64,000 bases of DNA from the NCBI GenBank assembly GCA_001692895.1, contig KV748223.1:992001-1056000 (forward strand), written 5' to 3'. The notes beneath the pieces were generated by a model. It was not told the origin of the DNA and did no database searches. It was given only the letters and a program-made list of their open reading frames with translations. Of the stretch, positions 1 to 12,959 are shown one piece after another. The position numbers and the translations under genes were made by a program. Within the stretch, counting starts at the first letter, position 1. Every line of letters starts with the position of its first letter. This DNA comes from Cenococcum geophilum 1.58. Its lineage: Eukaryota; Ascomycota; Dothideomycetes; Gloniales; Gloniaceae.

Positions 1-3000
1 TAGCTTATATCCATAATTTGCCTTAAATAGTAATATGCCTATTTCTTCTTAAGATATTGTATTATATATAAATTGTATAATTGGTAATAATAATACCTAA
101 TTATTTTATGCATAATTAATATAATGCCTTAGATATTATTCTAGTGTCTAGTTTAATCTTTTTATTTAACCGTCTGTTTGTGGATAATATATAGTAGAAG
201 TTACTGCTTAAACTCCTTGCTCCGCTAAGAACACTTCCTAAAATGCTACTATAAATCTTAGATCTCTATCCGATATAATCTTACTTAGTGCTCTATGTCT
301 TATAAACACTTCTTTTACATAGATTCTAGCGATATCCTTTACTGAGATTTCTTCTATACATGCTATAAAGTATCCCCACTTTGTAAGCTTATCTACTATT
401 ACTAAGATCACGTTATATTCTTATTCGGTAATAGGATCTTTTAATTTTGGCAACTTAATAATAAAGTCCTATAATATAACCTCCTATAGTCTCTCTGGTA
501 TTTTAATAGGTTATAGCCCNCTATATAGCTTATNCCTTATTANTTTATTNCTTTAGNAATTTAAANACTCNTTAGTNACCNTTCTAGCTATCCTCTAGAT
601 TCCGTTAATAATATACTCCTCCTAAAGTCTTAACACTAAGCCCGTGGCCCTATTATGTCCTTAAGTTAGTCCCTTATAAAAGTCCTCCACGAACTACTCT
701 GCTATACTTCTTAGGATATATTTCGCTTCTTAATTTTTGTATATATCCGTCTATAGATCTTCTAGTTATACTTCTAGAATTCTTTATGCCTAAAAGCTTT
801 CCGGTATCTTATAGACTTTCTCTAGTTTATCGTCTTCTTAAGTTACTGCGATTTTCGGATAATTATACCTAATTAATCCGTCTATATCTTTTTGTAATAA
901 AGCCCCTAATAGCTTTTCCTTATTTTATAGTTTAGCTTTATAGCTTAGAGCATCTGCCCGTGTATTATTTGTACCTTTAGTATACTAAATCTTAAAATAG
1001 TATTCCGCAAGCATCTCTACCCATCTAACCTGTCTTTAGTTAAGTTCCTTTATCGTTAGGAATCCTGTTAGGTTTTTATAATCCGTTTTAACTATAAATA
1101 GTTTCTCTATACCTTGCAAGAATACTCTCTATTTCTTTAATGCTATAACTATACCTAACAACTCCTTATTATAGATGTTATAGTTTAACTTTGGTAGTAT
1201 TATCTTCCGACTATAGTATGCCACTAGGTACTATCTATTTTAATATCTTTATATAAAGTACGCCCCTAGTATATAGTCTAATATATCTGTCTCTATAACC
1301 ATCTCTAGTCCTAGTTAATAGATTTTAAGAACTGGCTTCTAGGTAAACAACTCTTTAACTTTCTTAAAGAGTTCTCTTTACTCCTTTCCCTATGCCTATA
1401 GTTCTTCTTTCTTTATTAATCGCGTAAATGGCTTAATGTCCTTTAACCACTGCGCTATAAACCTTCTATAGTAATTGCAAAACCCTAGGAACAATCTCAA
1501 CTATATAACGTTCTCTAGTTCCTGCTAATTTACTATAGCCTTAATCTTTTTTGGATCTATGCTGAGTTGGCCTAGTTTAATGATAAATCCCACGAAATCG
1601 GTCTTCTTGGTAAAGAACTCGCATTTCTTAATTGCTACTAGCATCTGTTTTTCTTATAGTCTCTTTAAGACCTATTTAACGTGTTCTCCGTGTTTTTCCT
1701 TAGTTATTAAGTAGATAATAATATCATCGAGATATACTATAATAAATTCATCCAAGTGTTCTCCTAACACATTATTAATACGCTTTTAGAACGTTACTAG
1801 TACGTTTATAAGCCCAAATTGCATAACTAATAGTTTATATAGTCCTTCCTTTGACCTAAAGGCTGCCTTCTATTTGTCGCCTTCCTTAATCCTAATCTAA
1901 TGGTACGCCTATCTTAGATCTATCTTTATAAAGATTTGCGCATTACCTATCCTATCTTAGATTTTGCTAATTAAGGGTAAAGGATACCTATCCTTCCTAG
2001 TAATGCTGTTTAACTATCTATAGTCGATACACAGCCTTAGTTTGCCATTCTTCTTTAGTACGAACAGTACTGGATAACCCGCTAATGACTGCGATGGTCT
2101 AATGTATCCCTTTTATAGATTTTCCTAGATAAACTCTTTTAGCGCTCTACCTTTTTCTTTGGTAAGCTTATAGATTAGAAAGAACCTTAGACTTATTCCT
2201 AGTTCTAATTCTATTTTATAGTCCTATGCTATATATTTTAACAGCTTTTCACTTTTTAGTAACTATAGTTTTTTGCTATACTTGTGGTATCTCTTTAGTA
2301 TATAACTTAGTCCCTTTTCTATTTCTTTATAGGTTGCTCCTACTTAGTACTATACCAACTTGGCTTATTATCGCATCTTATGGCGTTAAGTATCTTTAAT
2401 ATCGACCTAACCTATAATCCAATCGATTTTTAGATTATATTCCTATAACTAAGGTATACCTAATACTGCCTCGTCCCGTCCTAATAGTAGGATATTAAAA
2501 GACATCTTAATTTATCTTCCTTTAATAGTTATCTAAATAGGTCCTGTTTTAAGATTAATAATTCCTCCTCTATAGGTTATTGGATCTCCTAAAATCGTAA
2601 TTAATGGGTAAGGTTGCTCCTTCTGTCTATAAGGTAATCCCATTCTCTTAACTGCTGCTAGTAAGATATAGTTTCGCGTTACTCCACTATCTATTAGCGC
2701 TTTAAACTGCTAATCCTACCAATTAATTTGTAAATTTAGGTGTCGCCCTTAAATTCCTTTAAGGGTCTAAGGCTCTACTACTAGCTCCCTCTGGTTCTGT
2801 AGGCCTCCACTTTTCCTAACTATTAGCTGCTTAATCCTAGTACACTTGGCTCGCTTTTTAGCCAATACCTAGTTCGCTTTTTATCTTTAATATACTATAA
2901 ACACGTATTTTCTGGGCATTCCTACTACTATTGTCCGTTTAAGCATTCTTCCGTAAGGAATCTTCCTAGTTAAAGTACTAAACTTCCTTCCTTTTAGATC

Positions 3001-5663
3001 TCTGCTAGATACCATCTATATATATATTTAGCATTTCTATACTATTATTTGTCCGTTATCTAGTATATTCTTATAGGGTATTTCTAATTCTTTTCCTTTG
3101 GATTCTTATACATTTCGTATATATTGTCTACACACACAATCTATAATAATGTATAGTGTGCTGGGTGCTTTAGGTTAACTCTTAGCTTATCTTTATCCCT
3201 AAGTTTAAACCTTTATCATGCTAATCTAAACGTTATAACTTTATTTATAGGTACTAAGATGCGTCTCTTACTTCTCTAGTCCTCTAAACGTTCCTCTAGA
3301 TCCTTTAATATTATAATTAAGGCTCCTTTAATATACGTTATGGCCTTCTCTATAATTAGGTAGTCCTAGATAACTTTTTTATTTAACTATATATAGAAAT
3401 CTTCCCACTTATTATTATGCCTTTGCCTATACTACTTTTGGTATAGCTGCTAGAGTATATATAGTCTGTCTATAAGGAAGTATCTTCTTATTACTATATT
3501 ATAATAGCCCTTTATATATCGTTCTTCGAACCTAGTTAGAATCCCTAAATCCTCTTCATTTTCCAGTTCAGTAAGCCACTTAGCTCTTAGTATGCCTACT
3601 CTCGGCCTATTAGTAATTCTTCGTACTAATGCTCTGTCCTTTATACGTCCCAATATACTAGATCTCTTATCTAGTTTCTGTTCTTGCTATGCGATAATTC
3701 TTTACCTAAATTCTTCTATAGTTTTTTTTGGTTTGCGCCTTACGCCCTAATCCTTAAAGTCGTCTTACTTCTTAATCCTAGTATTAAACTTTCGATCTTT
3801 AGGCTAAATACTATATTCCCCTAGTAAGTCTTCTAGGTCTATATGTCTGTCTCTTAGTCTAACTACTATTTATATTATAGATTCTCTAATCTATAAAGAA
3901 GCTCCTTACCTCTTATTTATAGGTGTCCTTATTTATACTCTAAAATCTTAGTCCCTTAGATTCTTTAATCCTAAGCTTACTTCTAACTTAAGCTTAGCTC
4001 CCGCCTTAGTCTAACTAGGCGTCTATAGTATTCTCATCTCGTCTTAAAAGTCTTAAATCTCACTTATCTTATCTTAAGAGTCTTATGTTTATGGGAAACT
4101 TTATCCTAAGCTTATTTATATGTTTTTAAACTAAGCTGCTGCCCTGCTCTATCGGTTTTCGTCTATTATAGGTCCTAGGGTACGCCTTATCTCGTCTTAA
4201 GAATCTTAAGCTTTTGGCCTTTTGCCTTTATTAAGTGTTAAAGTGGTTTGCTATCCTACTTTTTTTACGTCTTATAAAGCGATAGATATTGTATCTAGTG
4301 GGGTTTTAATCCCTACTAATATTCCTTATTCTATAGTAGAATTATCCTCTACCTTTAGTATAATATCTCTAAGGTCTGCTCGCTCCTAGTAAGCGGCCCT
4401 TATTACCTTATTGTTACGGAATGTTTTGCTTAGGTTAAATTTATCGTCCTTAATATCCGATCTGCGAACTAGTTCATTAGTTCCTCTATATTTTGTAGGT
4501 GCTAGCTCTTATAGCTAATAGCTTGCGCCATACTTAGCGTCCTTATAAATTTAGTATGCGTTATTATAACAAAACGCAAAACTTTTAATTAAACACTCTT
4601 TTGTTCCTCGTAGCATATTATTATCCCTCTATACGTATATATCGTCTACTAATCTTATGCCTTTTACTACATAGTAACTCTGCCTGCCTTTATAGTCTCT
4701 AACGTAATAACCCTATTTTCCGTAATTTATATAAGCTCCTTCTTTAAACCATTTCTCTTACTATAGAGTCCGCCTAAATGTCTTCTGCTATTAAAATCCC
4801 TAATTTAGCCTTTGCTCCCTAAACCTTTAATCACTTAATCCTTATCCTCTAGGTTTCTATAGTTTGCTCCATCTTTTATAGGCTTCTTTAGTACCACTTA
4901 GGTCTATTAGCTCTGCGCTATACTATAGTTTCTAACTTAACTTTTGTTATTACGTACTCTACGCCTTATACAACTATAGAACTCTATCCTAGCCTCTTTT
5001 AGCCTATTCCCTTTAGTAGATCCGATTATTAATCTTAATCGCCTAATCTATTAGTTCCCTTAGGGTGTTCGTATCTTCTATTAGAATAATTACGTCCTAG
5101 ACTTTAGCCTTAAGTCCCTGTTTATATTATACTATAAGCGCCCTATTATTCCACTCTACTTATATTACTAGTGTCTGGAATTATATCGTATACTTAATTA
5201 CTAAAGTTTGTTGCACGAGGTTTTAGAGTTTTCTTTCTACTGTAGTTATTTCTTCCGAGTCTCCAAATATCTGCGTAAGTTATTCTGCGAATCCTTCCTA
5301 ACTTAAGAATATAAATCGCACATCTTAGTTAGTGGTCGTTATTCCATTTACCTATATCTCCGTAAGGTAAGGTTCGAACCACTTAAGTGCTTTTCCTAAT
5401 AAGAATAGTCCTATATAGGCTATCCGATCTACGGGTATAGGTAACTTTACTCCTTTCTATAAGACCTTAAAGTATATCTGCGTAAGGAATCCTTTAAGCT
5501 TCAACCTCTCTCCTATAAATCTTTTAATTAATAGTAGCTTAATCTTTACTGCTCCTATCCTGTTAAGTCTTTCTTCTAATACTGTATTATTAGCTATTAG
5601 CTGGTCAACTATTTCCTATAGCTGTCTGACTGTTACAGGTTACTATAAGTTAGTATCTGCCAT
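1..5663 (-). pseudogene. Gag-Pol polyprotein of Gypsy A, disrupted by RIP
   Basis: Remnant retroelement polyprotein (capsid, aspartic protease, reverse transcriptase, RNase H, integrase). The ATG at 5663 opens MADTNL and then meets a TAG stop. The same frame, with many stops, gives a gag of the usual length. The protease near 2620-2705 keeps LIDSGVTRNYIL, so its DSG triad is intact. RT shows [20 protein letters not shown] at about 2020-2080 and an intact YLDD at 1724-1735. RNase H (about 1080-1330) keeps ETD. Integrase shows VIVDKLTKWGYF near 400, SDRD near 270 and the QTDG...RLNQTLE region at 60-190. The longest open stretch, 67 codons at 3450-3653, is in the true frame, between the gag zinc knuckle and protease. 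Ambiguous bases lie at 520-586. It is not functional: dozens of stops interrupt it. Confidence 0.88.
520..586. other. Ambiguous bases in the assembly
   Basis: Scattered single N bases rather than a gap. Similar patches occur at 21855-21918, 28883-28899, 44452-44489, 45863-45908 and 47124. All fall inside repeats, as expected where reads from several copies disagree. Confidence 0.9.
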
Positions 5664-5844
5664 ACTAGTATCACCTCCTGTCCCTAAAGTAGTTGCTGCC
5701 GTCAATAGCATTATAGTAGCTGCTTTTAGTAGTATGTTGTTGTTCGACTTCTTATATTAATACCGTAACTAGGTAGTAATTGTATAACGGAACCTTATAG
5801 CAAGAACTATAATGGGCTTGTTATTGGGCTAGGTATATAGAAAA

Positions 5845-6208
5845 TGCAAGTATAAAAGTCAATAACGTAATAATAACTAGTAGAGTAGTTGCCTAATAGA
5901 TTAACTCTAATTATATTCTAAGAATCACTATAAGGAAGGAACTATCTAGGTAGGGATTAAGGGTCCTTAAATACATAACCGTACTCCTATGAAATCCTTC
6001 TTATATGTAATGTATGTGTGCTCTATCTGCTCTGTTATAGATCCCACAGATTATACAGATTATATAGATTATATTATGTGACCTTGGTTACCATTCCTCG
6101 TTATATAGTTCTATTGGCTCCATTCTGGACCGTGCCTGTATTAACCAACTAGCTTCTTCCGTCTCTTCTTTAAGTAGTCGTAACATCGTACTTAAAGCGT
6201 CCGTAATA
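5845..6208 (-). repeat. 5' LTR of Gypsy A
   Basis: The right edge (6208) is fixed by homology to the LTR of A', which begins at 36060, and by the resumption of Gypsy B outside it. The inner edge is uncertain because only one LTR of each copy lies in the window. I placed it at a TG near 5845 (CTTGCA on the sense strand). The leader follows to the gag ATG at 5663. Confidence 0.6.
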
Positions 6209-6213
6209 TAAAA

Positions 6214-9067
6214 CCTAGGTACTTTATATGCTTAATACTAAACTTTAACTTCTTAATATTAACTTAGAGGCTAGCCTTACGGAGCCGTTATAGGACTTTA
6301 TAGACGTGCTCCTTATATTCTAGCTTATTCTTAGAGTAGATTATAATATTATCTAAATAGGCTATATAGAAATTATTAAGGTAGTTAAAGAGTATATTAT
6401 TTATATACTGCTAGTATATAGCTAGTCTATTAGTTAGTTTAAAAGGGAGTACTTTATATTTATATATTTTGTAATAGGTCTAAAATATAGTAAGATCTTT
6501 AGACCTAGGGTTTATCCTAATTTAGTAAAAGGCCTAGTGGATATTAAGCTTTATAAAGACCTTAGCTCTATTTATTTAGGCTAGAGTTTTATTAAGTAGG
6601 GGTAACGGATAGTGATCCTTGTGGGTTATATTGTTTAGCTTATAGTAGTTAATATAAAAGCGGAGTCCTCTATTTAGCTTTTTAATAAAGAAAATAGGTA
6701 AGGTAAAAGGGGCTTAGCTAGGCTTAATAAAGCCCTTATTTAGGTTATTAATAAGATACTGCTTTATGGCCTATAATTTGGTAATAGACTACTTATAAAG
6801 GGGGCTAAAGCTAAGGGTATTTTCTTTGCCCTACTTAATCTTAATCTTATAGTTATATGGTTAGTGAGGTAGAAGTATATTAGACGCTGCTTTAGAGAAT
6901 ATATCCTTAAATTTCTAGTGTTAATAGGGCAGCTTTTGTTCTACTAGTTCCTTATCTATAAGCTCACTTTTTTGTCTACTAAGCTTATTTTCCTTTTCCT
7001 TAATTATTTAATTAATTTTATATAAGCTCGTTATAAAGGCGACGGTATTAGGCTAAACTAAGTTCTAGTAGAATCCTACGGCACTAATATAGCAGACATT
7101 AACTGGTAGGAGGTCCGCTAGTTTTATTATAGCCGTTTTTTAGACCGTATTTTACAGTCTAGGGTTTATAATCTTTCTTAGCTCCTATTCTATCTTCTAT
7201 AGGTTATCCCTCTAATCTATTAGTTTAGTATAACGTCTAACATCCCTTACTGTTCTTTGTAGCTATATAGGGCCTAAGCTCTCTATAGGGGGCTTTTTTA
7301 GGTCACTACTAACTTCTTAGGTCTTTAATATAGGTAGTATAATATAGGTAGTCTGGGGGCGACGTAGTATATAGATCCGTTGCAAATTAAGCTATATATC
7401 TTTCTTAAAGGCCTAGTCCCTATATATAGTATTAGCCTAGTAAATAGTATTAATCTAGGGCTATATAAGGTTTTCTATTATAATACTAATTTCTTTTATA
7501 AAGGAAGGGGTTAGGGGTAGAGTTTTGGGCTAGGTAAGCCGTCTACTCTATATATTAAGCTATAAGCCTAAATAGGCTAGCTATTTTCGCCCTAAGATTA
7601 TATTATAGCTACCTAGGTCCGTAATAAGGAAGGGGGTGTTATACTACCTTCGTCCATTAACACGGAGGTAAATCCGTAAGATAGTTATAATAGGTAGTCC
7701 TATCCGCCTATTATACCCGCGGATAGGAATTAGTTTAGGTAATTCTTTAATAGGTATATTTAGAAAGTTAGTTAGCTTTACGGCATACTAGGTATCTATT
7801 AAAGTAAAGGTATTTACTTTAGAGTTAGCTAAAGTAGAGATTAAAACTTAGTATTTATTACGGAATAAAGTATAAGGGATAGTGTAGCTTCTTTTACTAA
7901 CTAGCTGACCTAGATTAATATCTAATATATTAATCCCTTTTAACCCTAAAGAGGAGTCTTTCTCTAAAGTTTCTTTTTTTCCAACTCTATGCTGTCCTCT
8001 TAGATTAATAGAACCTTGTCCACTTTCGCGTTTGTTAAGTAATCCTTTATATAGTGACCTTTCTATTTATAAGAGAAGTAAGTTCCTTAATTACTAACGG
8101 CCTATATACGGGGGTTGCTGTATATAGGCTAAGCATTCGCCGGACCTATAGTAGGGCTAGCTATATAGCTAGCTGCTAAATTGGTGGTAGGCTATACGGG
8201 TAGTGCTGCGGGGGTTGCTAATTGTGCTAGGGCATTACAGGCCGTTCTTGTATTACTTATAGTCTAATTTAAAGGATTTCTAGCTTTATACCGTTTAGCG
8301 CGTGCCTTAATTTAGCGGAGGCCTTAGTTAATAGCCAAGCACTAGTCCGTAAGTTCCTTTAGCGTCTATATAATAGTAAAAACTAGTAGTACGGCTCGCT
8401 ATAGGTCTAGGGTAAGCTTGTTAAATAGGTCTGGTATTAAATCTTCCTAGGGAATTTAAGCCTAGCCGGCTAGGTGCAGAAAGTGGGTCTAAAAGGCTAA
8501 GAAGGTCTCTATTGTTTTTATATTTAGGCTTTTATAATTAAGTTAGGCGTTTTATACTTTAAAGGGGTCCTTATAAATAGAAGATAAGTAGACAATTATT
8601 TCTTCTTTAGAGAGGAAGGGCTTTACTAAGTCCTATACATACTATAGACGTAGGTGCGTCTATATATCCCCGCCGGTACAGCCGAAGACATAGGCTATTT
8701 TAGCCTAAGTAGTAGGGAAGTGGTCCGCATTAACTTTAAGCTTATCCTATAATTAAAGCTTCTAATTATTAAATATAGGGTTAGTTCTATTTATAAGCAA
8801 TAGGGGGTCCGCAACCTTTACGGACTACGATAATGCTAATACTATATATTAGGCTAGAGCCTTAAGGACTATAGTAAGTCTTTAGGTGTTTAATAATTCC
8901 TTACTAGGCGTAGGGGGTTCTCTAGCTTTAAGTAGCTCTTAAAGTTATTTAATTTCGGCATTAGCTGCTGTAAGCTCTACTTAGGAGTTTAAGTTAGTTG
9001 CTATTTTACTATTGGAGGTATTTAAGGGTCCTGCGGCTGCTTTACCGGCTGCTATATTTCTTGGCAT
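6214..9067 (-). pseudogene. Gag-protease-RT remnant of Gypsy B
   Basis: The frame opens at the ATG at 9067 (MPRNIAAGKAA). The gag resembles that of element C, with a zinc-knuckle-like segment near 8050-8110. A protease region follows at about 7550-7900 and RT from about 7000 leftward. The RT motif at 6348-6359 reads YLDN instead of YLDD: the second catalytic aspartate is lost by G-to-A in a TpG context, exactly what RIP does. Stops are frequent throughout. The sequence ends at about 6214, shortly after KYLGF, where element A is inserted. It is a dead remnant, more damaged than A, which fits B being older. Confidence 0.85.
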
Positions 9068-9271
9068 TATAGTACGGTTATTAGGGTAACTTTTAGTAGG
9101 ATTCTATAGGGGTTCTGATCTATACATATTCTATAGGTCTTATTATTCTTTTCTATTCTTTTAGTTCTGGTAATATTCTTTAGGTCTAATTCTATATTCT
9201 ATTCTAGTTTGTAGTCTATAGATATATTTAAGTTCCTTTTTAGAAAAAAAGGGTAGTTAAGCTTTAGATAA

Positions 9272-9517
9272 TGTTAGCAACTTAGTTAATTAAGGCACGA
9301 GTACGGCAAGAGGGACGCGTAAGCCTATATAATTGGTAGTCTATAAACGAGGATCTAAAGCTAGAGAAAGGAAAGGAGAAGAAGAGCAGCGCTAGTTAAA
9401 GTAGGGTTCTTTTTATGCGGTCTTCTAGTCACGTGACCGCGAAGTTCTGCTAAGTTCTGCCAACTAAGTTCTGCCAAGTTCTGCTAGGTTCTGCCAGTTT
9501 CTGCCAGTGCTGTAATA
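9272..9517 (-). repeat. 5' LTR of Gypsy B (246 bp)
   Basis: On the plus strand it runs from TGTTAGCAACTTAG to GTGCTGTAATA, where the final TA was probably CA. It resembles the reverse complement of the LTRs of element C. Positions 9443-9508 hold a short array of AAGTTCTGCC-like 10-11-mers, a repeat also seen in other elements here. Confidence 0.8.
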
Positions 9518-11356
9518 ATAGGAGTCCTTAATCTAAGTATAAAGTAACGCTATAATATAAGCGTTAAAGCTATAGAGAATTAGCTCCTCTATATAATAAA
9601 ACAGCATATACTTGGCTAGGATATTCCTTTAACTTAGGTAGTTTATATAGGTATACAACGTAGAGTACTCTTAGGCTAATTGCTTGCCACTATAGTAATA
9701 CCATATAACCATATATAGGTAGTTTAGCTTTAGGTGCTAAAGAGCTAAAGTAGGTAAAGCCTAACGTAGGCTATTATAGGCGGATATTAACTTAATATAT
9801 TCTCCCTAATATAACCAAATAAGCTTTATAAGCTTTTAATTACTATAGATTAAAAACAGTTACTCTTTAAATACTTTATTAGTACATTATAGATTTATTT
9901 AATAAAGAAAGATATTATTTAGTACCTTATAGGTTTTAGATATAGAAGCCTCTCTAGTTATAATAGGCTCTAGATTAAGCCTAGACGTCCGCGTAGCGGG
10001 TATTATATTAATAGTAGGCATATATAGATATTTAAACTATAGGTTTTTACTAAGTAATATATTAAGGCCTAGGTACGCTTCTACAATAGCTTTATAAATT
10101 AAAGCTATTAAGATCTGCTTTTATATCTCGTTTTATAAATTACCTAGAGCCTCTATAATATCTAAGAACTTAATTAGGATATCTACACAAAGCATACTTT
10201 ATTAAAGCCTACTATTAGGTATATATACGCCAAAAACAAGCTTACCAGTTATACGCGAATAAAACGTCCTAGTATCCCTAAGTATTTAATACTAAACTTA
10301 CTAGAGGTAGTTAAAGTTATTATAGACAATAATTATATTAGAAGCGGCACCTATTAAACGGATTTTCACCTATATATAGGTTAGTATACGCCTATACCAC
10401 AAAGATTATAGGCTAAACCTTAACTTCTAGGTTACCCGCTCCTTCTACCAATTTAAAGTAATATAACTATTAATTAATCTAAGCCTATAGAGCACAGAAA
10501 GCACACAGCACTTAACGCCGTTAGCTTAGAGATATATCCCTAATAGCCATAGAATATAATTTATAGAGTTTTATAAAAGGCTAAATATAAGTATAAAAGC
10601 TATTAGAACCGCACGGCCTTTATATAAAGAATATTTATATTAACCCTTTTAACATACTATAATTATATACTCTAGTATAGGTATATAAGTCTTTACGGCT
10701 TAATAGCACTGCCTAAGGTTAAGCTGCTTAATATCCGCATATTAATTAAAGCCGCTAAATAATAACTCTTTCTCCCTTAGCTCTTTAAGCTCTCCCTAGA
10801 TAGTAAGAGTAATACTAATACCCGCTATACCACATTTCTTTATCTCTTTAATATAGATATCTAGGATATTAGTATCCTCTAAAAGTTTACTAAGAAGCTC
10901 CCTTACTTTTTTCTTCTTTAGTACCTTACATAAACCTTTAGCTATTATAATCTATTTAAATACTAGGTTTTCTATAGACATCCACTATAGCCTAAGACGG
11001 TTAATAATTACCCAGACCTTCTCTACAGCAGATATCCTCTTAATAGATATTGCAGATATTGCGGATATTATAGGTATTTTATTAACCCCTACTTCTTTAT
11101 CCTCTTAGGAATCTATATAGTTTAATAGTAGTAAATAGGCTATTAAGGACCGCATTTAAGCTAAGGATAGTAATAGGGGAGATAATAGGGGTAGGACAAG
11201 ACTGCTAATATCCTTAGGTACTATATCCGCTATATCTCTTAATCCTCTAGCGGTATTAGTTAATAGAAAGGGTAGTTTATTATTAAAAGCTTAAGAAGAC
11301 TAGCTCCTGCTAGACGAAGTAAAGGGGTTTCTTTAACACCTTTTAGATGCACCTAT
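9518..11356 (-). pseudogene. DUF6589-domain-like protein, RIP-disrupted and 3'-truncated
   Basis: One minus-strand frame with scattered stops can be followed for about 600 codons from a likely start at 11354-11356, where ATA stands for a lost ATG (then GASKRC). A Ser-rich N-terminus is followed by a helical region (EKVWVIINRLRL, VRELLSKLLEDTNILDI). Next come two stretches that match my memory of the fungal DUF6589 family: LGIYLQANGVK..VLSVLYRL..NSY near 10550-10480, and IIIVYNNFNYLQ near 10330. In the family the latter is usually a YDNF motif, so D-to-N would again be RIP. The function of DUF6589 is unknown; it is often repeated in fungal genomes. No retroelement motif is visible. Gypsy B cuts the left end. 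It lies head to head with the Crypton-like gene. Family assignment is from memory of the pattern and needs a profile search. Confidence 0.58.
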
Positions 11357-11933
11357 AGCTAGCAGTTAGTTCTAGAAAATCCATTAATTAGAGAACTAAT
11401 TAAGGCGATTCTAACGCAGGTATTTATAGGATAATAGACGTAGTAATTGCTTATATTAATTTTATTAAAGTTAATAGTTTACCTTATATAAACAGAGCGG
11501 CTTAGCTTCTAAAAGCTTACTAAAGTGGCTTAGACTAAGGAACAAATAAATCAATTAAATAGGTTAGCTTGCGGATATTCAATAATCTACACAGCAGATA
11601 TTTATCGGTTTCTTAGTCTAAGCATACTAAGACAACCCATCGACATTCGCGAATGTCTACGGCCGAGCCTATAGCTAAGCCATAGACAACTTTAAATATC
11701 TTTACCCCCGCTAATTAAGTCGCTAATACACGCATACTATTAGCCTATTAGGCCAGCCGTACGCCCATATATTTACCCTATACAGTAAGGTTACTTATCC
11801 GCGTCGCTAAGCGGTTAGTAAGTAAAGTAGGTATACTTTCTCTACCTCTCCTCCCCGGTCTATATCTGCGTATATATAAAAAAATAGGAACCCCCCTAAG
11901 GCGCCGCTTCTCTAGCAGCGTCCTATCTTAAAA
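11357..11933. other. Intergenic region between two divergent genes
   Basis: 577 bp separating the divergent DUF6589-like and Crypton-like starts. No open frame of note. It holds AT-rich stretches, then more GC- and CpG-rich sequence near 11640-11700 and a pyrimidine-rich stretch at 11840-11930 just upstream of the Crypton-like ATG. If the pair was once a unit, this would be its shared promoter. Confidence 0.4.
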
Positions 11934-12487
11934 ATGGCGTTAATTAGTCGCGTAAAGATTAACGTCGCGAATAATACCAAACTACGCGCTAACGCGCAGA
12001 GTATCCTCGCCCTTATATATACCAAGAGGCCTAAAAATACATCTTTAAATTATAAGCCGAAGCGGAAGGAGTTTAAGGTAAGTAGCTAGGTGCTTTACAA
12101 AGTAGTATATTTATAGCTAACGCGTATCTTTCTAGGCCTTTTATAAGAAGAAGCAGTACTATAATAGCAATATTATTACGGAAGAGAAGCAACTCCTTTT
12201 CCTTATTTAGAAGGTTATAGGCTAGCCCCTAAAAGTAAAAAGCCATAAGGCTAGTAATAACATACCTTAGGATAAGACGCGGCTTTTCTAGCGCTTAGTT
12301 TACAGCTATATTATAGCCCTAATAGATCTCTACTAGGCATAAAAGGCTATAGGGATAAATAGCCACTAGTTTCTATAGGAGGATAATATTTAAAAGCACC
12401 TAAAGATTCTATAATAAAGGGACGTATAATAGGAAAAGGACTAGTTTACGGATAAGGGTAGAAATATACTACTTAACGGATATACAG
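11934..12487 (+). pseudogene. Crypton/Ndc10-like tyrosine recombinase, 5' part
   Basis: The ATG at 11934 opens 48 stop-free codons (MALISRVKINVANN...YTKRPKNTSLNYKPKRKEF). A phase-0 intron at 12078-12135 follows: GTAAGT donor, GCTAAC branch site, TTTCTAG acceptor. Exon 2 continues with AFYKKKQYYNSNIITEEKQL, a DKTRLF segment, a YSYIIALIDLY helix, NSHQFL and a final LLNGYT before Gypsy B2 cuts it at 12487. This order matches the N-terminus of fungal proteins annotated as Ndc10/CBF3-subunit-like or GCR1_C, which are Crypton-type tyrosine recombinases. The catalytic C-terminal part is lost here and should lie beyond B2. Stops occur only in exon 2. Family assignment is from memory of the pattern. 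Confidence 0.6.
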
Positions 12488-12959
12488 TATTAGTAACTTA
12501 GTTAATTAAGGCATAAGCACAGTAAGAGGGACGGGTAAGCCTATATAGTTAGTAGTCTATAAATAAGGATCTAAAGCTAAAGAAAGGAAAGAAGATAGGG
12601 GGTAGCTTCGCTTAACGTTATATACAATCCTCTAGTTACATAACGGCAATTATTTAAAACTATATAAAACTATCTGCAACTATCTATATAATGGCACTAC
12701 TATACATTACCTACCAAATTCTGCTAACCTACGATTAGCTCGCCTAAAGCTAGCGCCTTAGCAGCTTACCCTATATATTTGTTTACATTAGTCCTAGCAA
12801 CCCCTTTTCCTTCTCCTTAGCTTAGTATCTTCATAATACAGCATTTAACAAGCTTTGGTTCAGAGGCATTTATACAAGCTATAACAATCTACTATAATCT
12901 ACCAATATCTATTAGCTACAATCCACTAGTTTCTACTAGTTTCTACTAGCGCCGTAACA
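12488..12959 (-). repeat. 3' LTR of Gypsy B2 (about 472 bp)
   Basis: It runs from TATTAGTAACTTAG (TG to TA at the edge) to GCGCCGTAACA. Its left quarter matches the LTR of B, but it is almost twice as long. The right part holds extra sequence, including TTTCTACTAG repeats at 12930-12955. It also has a stretch (12745-12810) resembling the 3' tail of the inner Copia. Confidence 0.8.

Larger units (their letters stand above)
1..6208 (-). mobile_element. Ty3/Gypsy LTR retrotransposon, family A copy 1 (3' end outside window)
   Basis: Minus-strand element with its 5' LTR on the right (about 5845-6208), an untranslated leader (5664-5844), gag, protease, RT, RNase H and integrase, running off the left edge inside integrase. 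The same family recurs on the plus strand as A' from 36060, and the two align from the LTR through integrase. It is inserted in the RT region of Gypsy B: B's reading frame resumes at about 6214 directly outside the LTR. The LTR edge reads TA where TG is expected, as RIP would give. Confidence 0.9.
6209..9517 (-). mobile_element. Ty3/Gypsy LTR retrotransposon B, 5' half
   Basis: Minus-strand element read from right to left: 5' LTR (9272-9517), leader (9068-9271), gag, protease, and RT up to the point where element A interrupts it. RNase H, integrase and the 3' LTR must lie left of element A, outside the window. It is related to Gypsy C at 28727 in both LTR ends and protein frame. It is inserted at the DUF6589-like gene, whose sequence begins directly at 9518; the matching duplication is out of view. 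Confidence 0.85.

Noticed and set aside
11934-12487. DUF3435 captain of a Starship giant element
   Set aside because: A tyrosine recombinase at an edge suggested it, but the residues fit the Ndc10/GCR1_C type better and I see no cargo or Starship ends.
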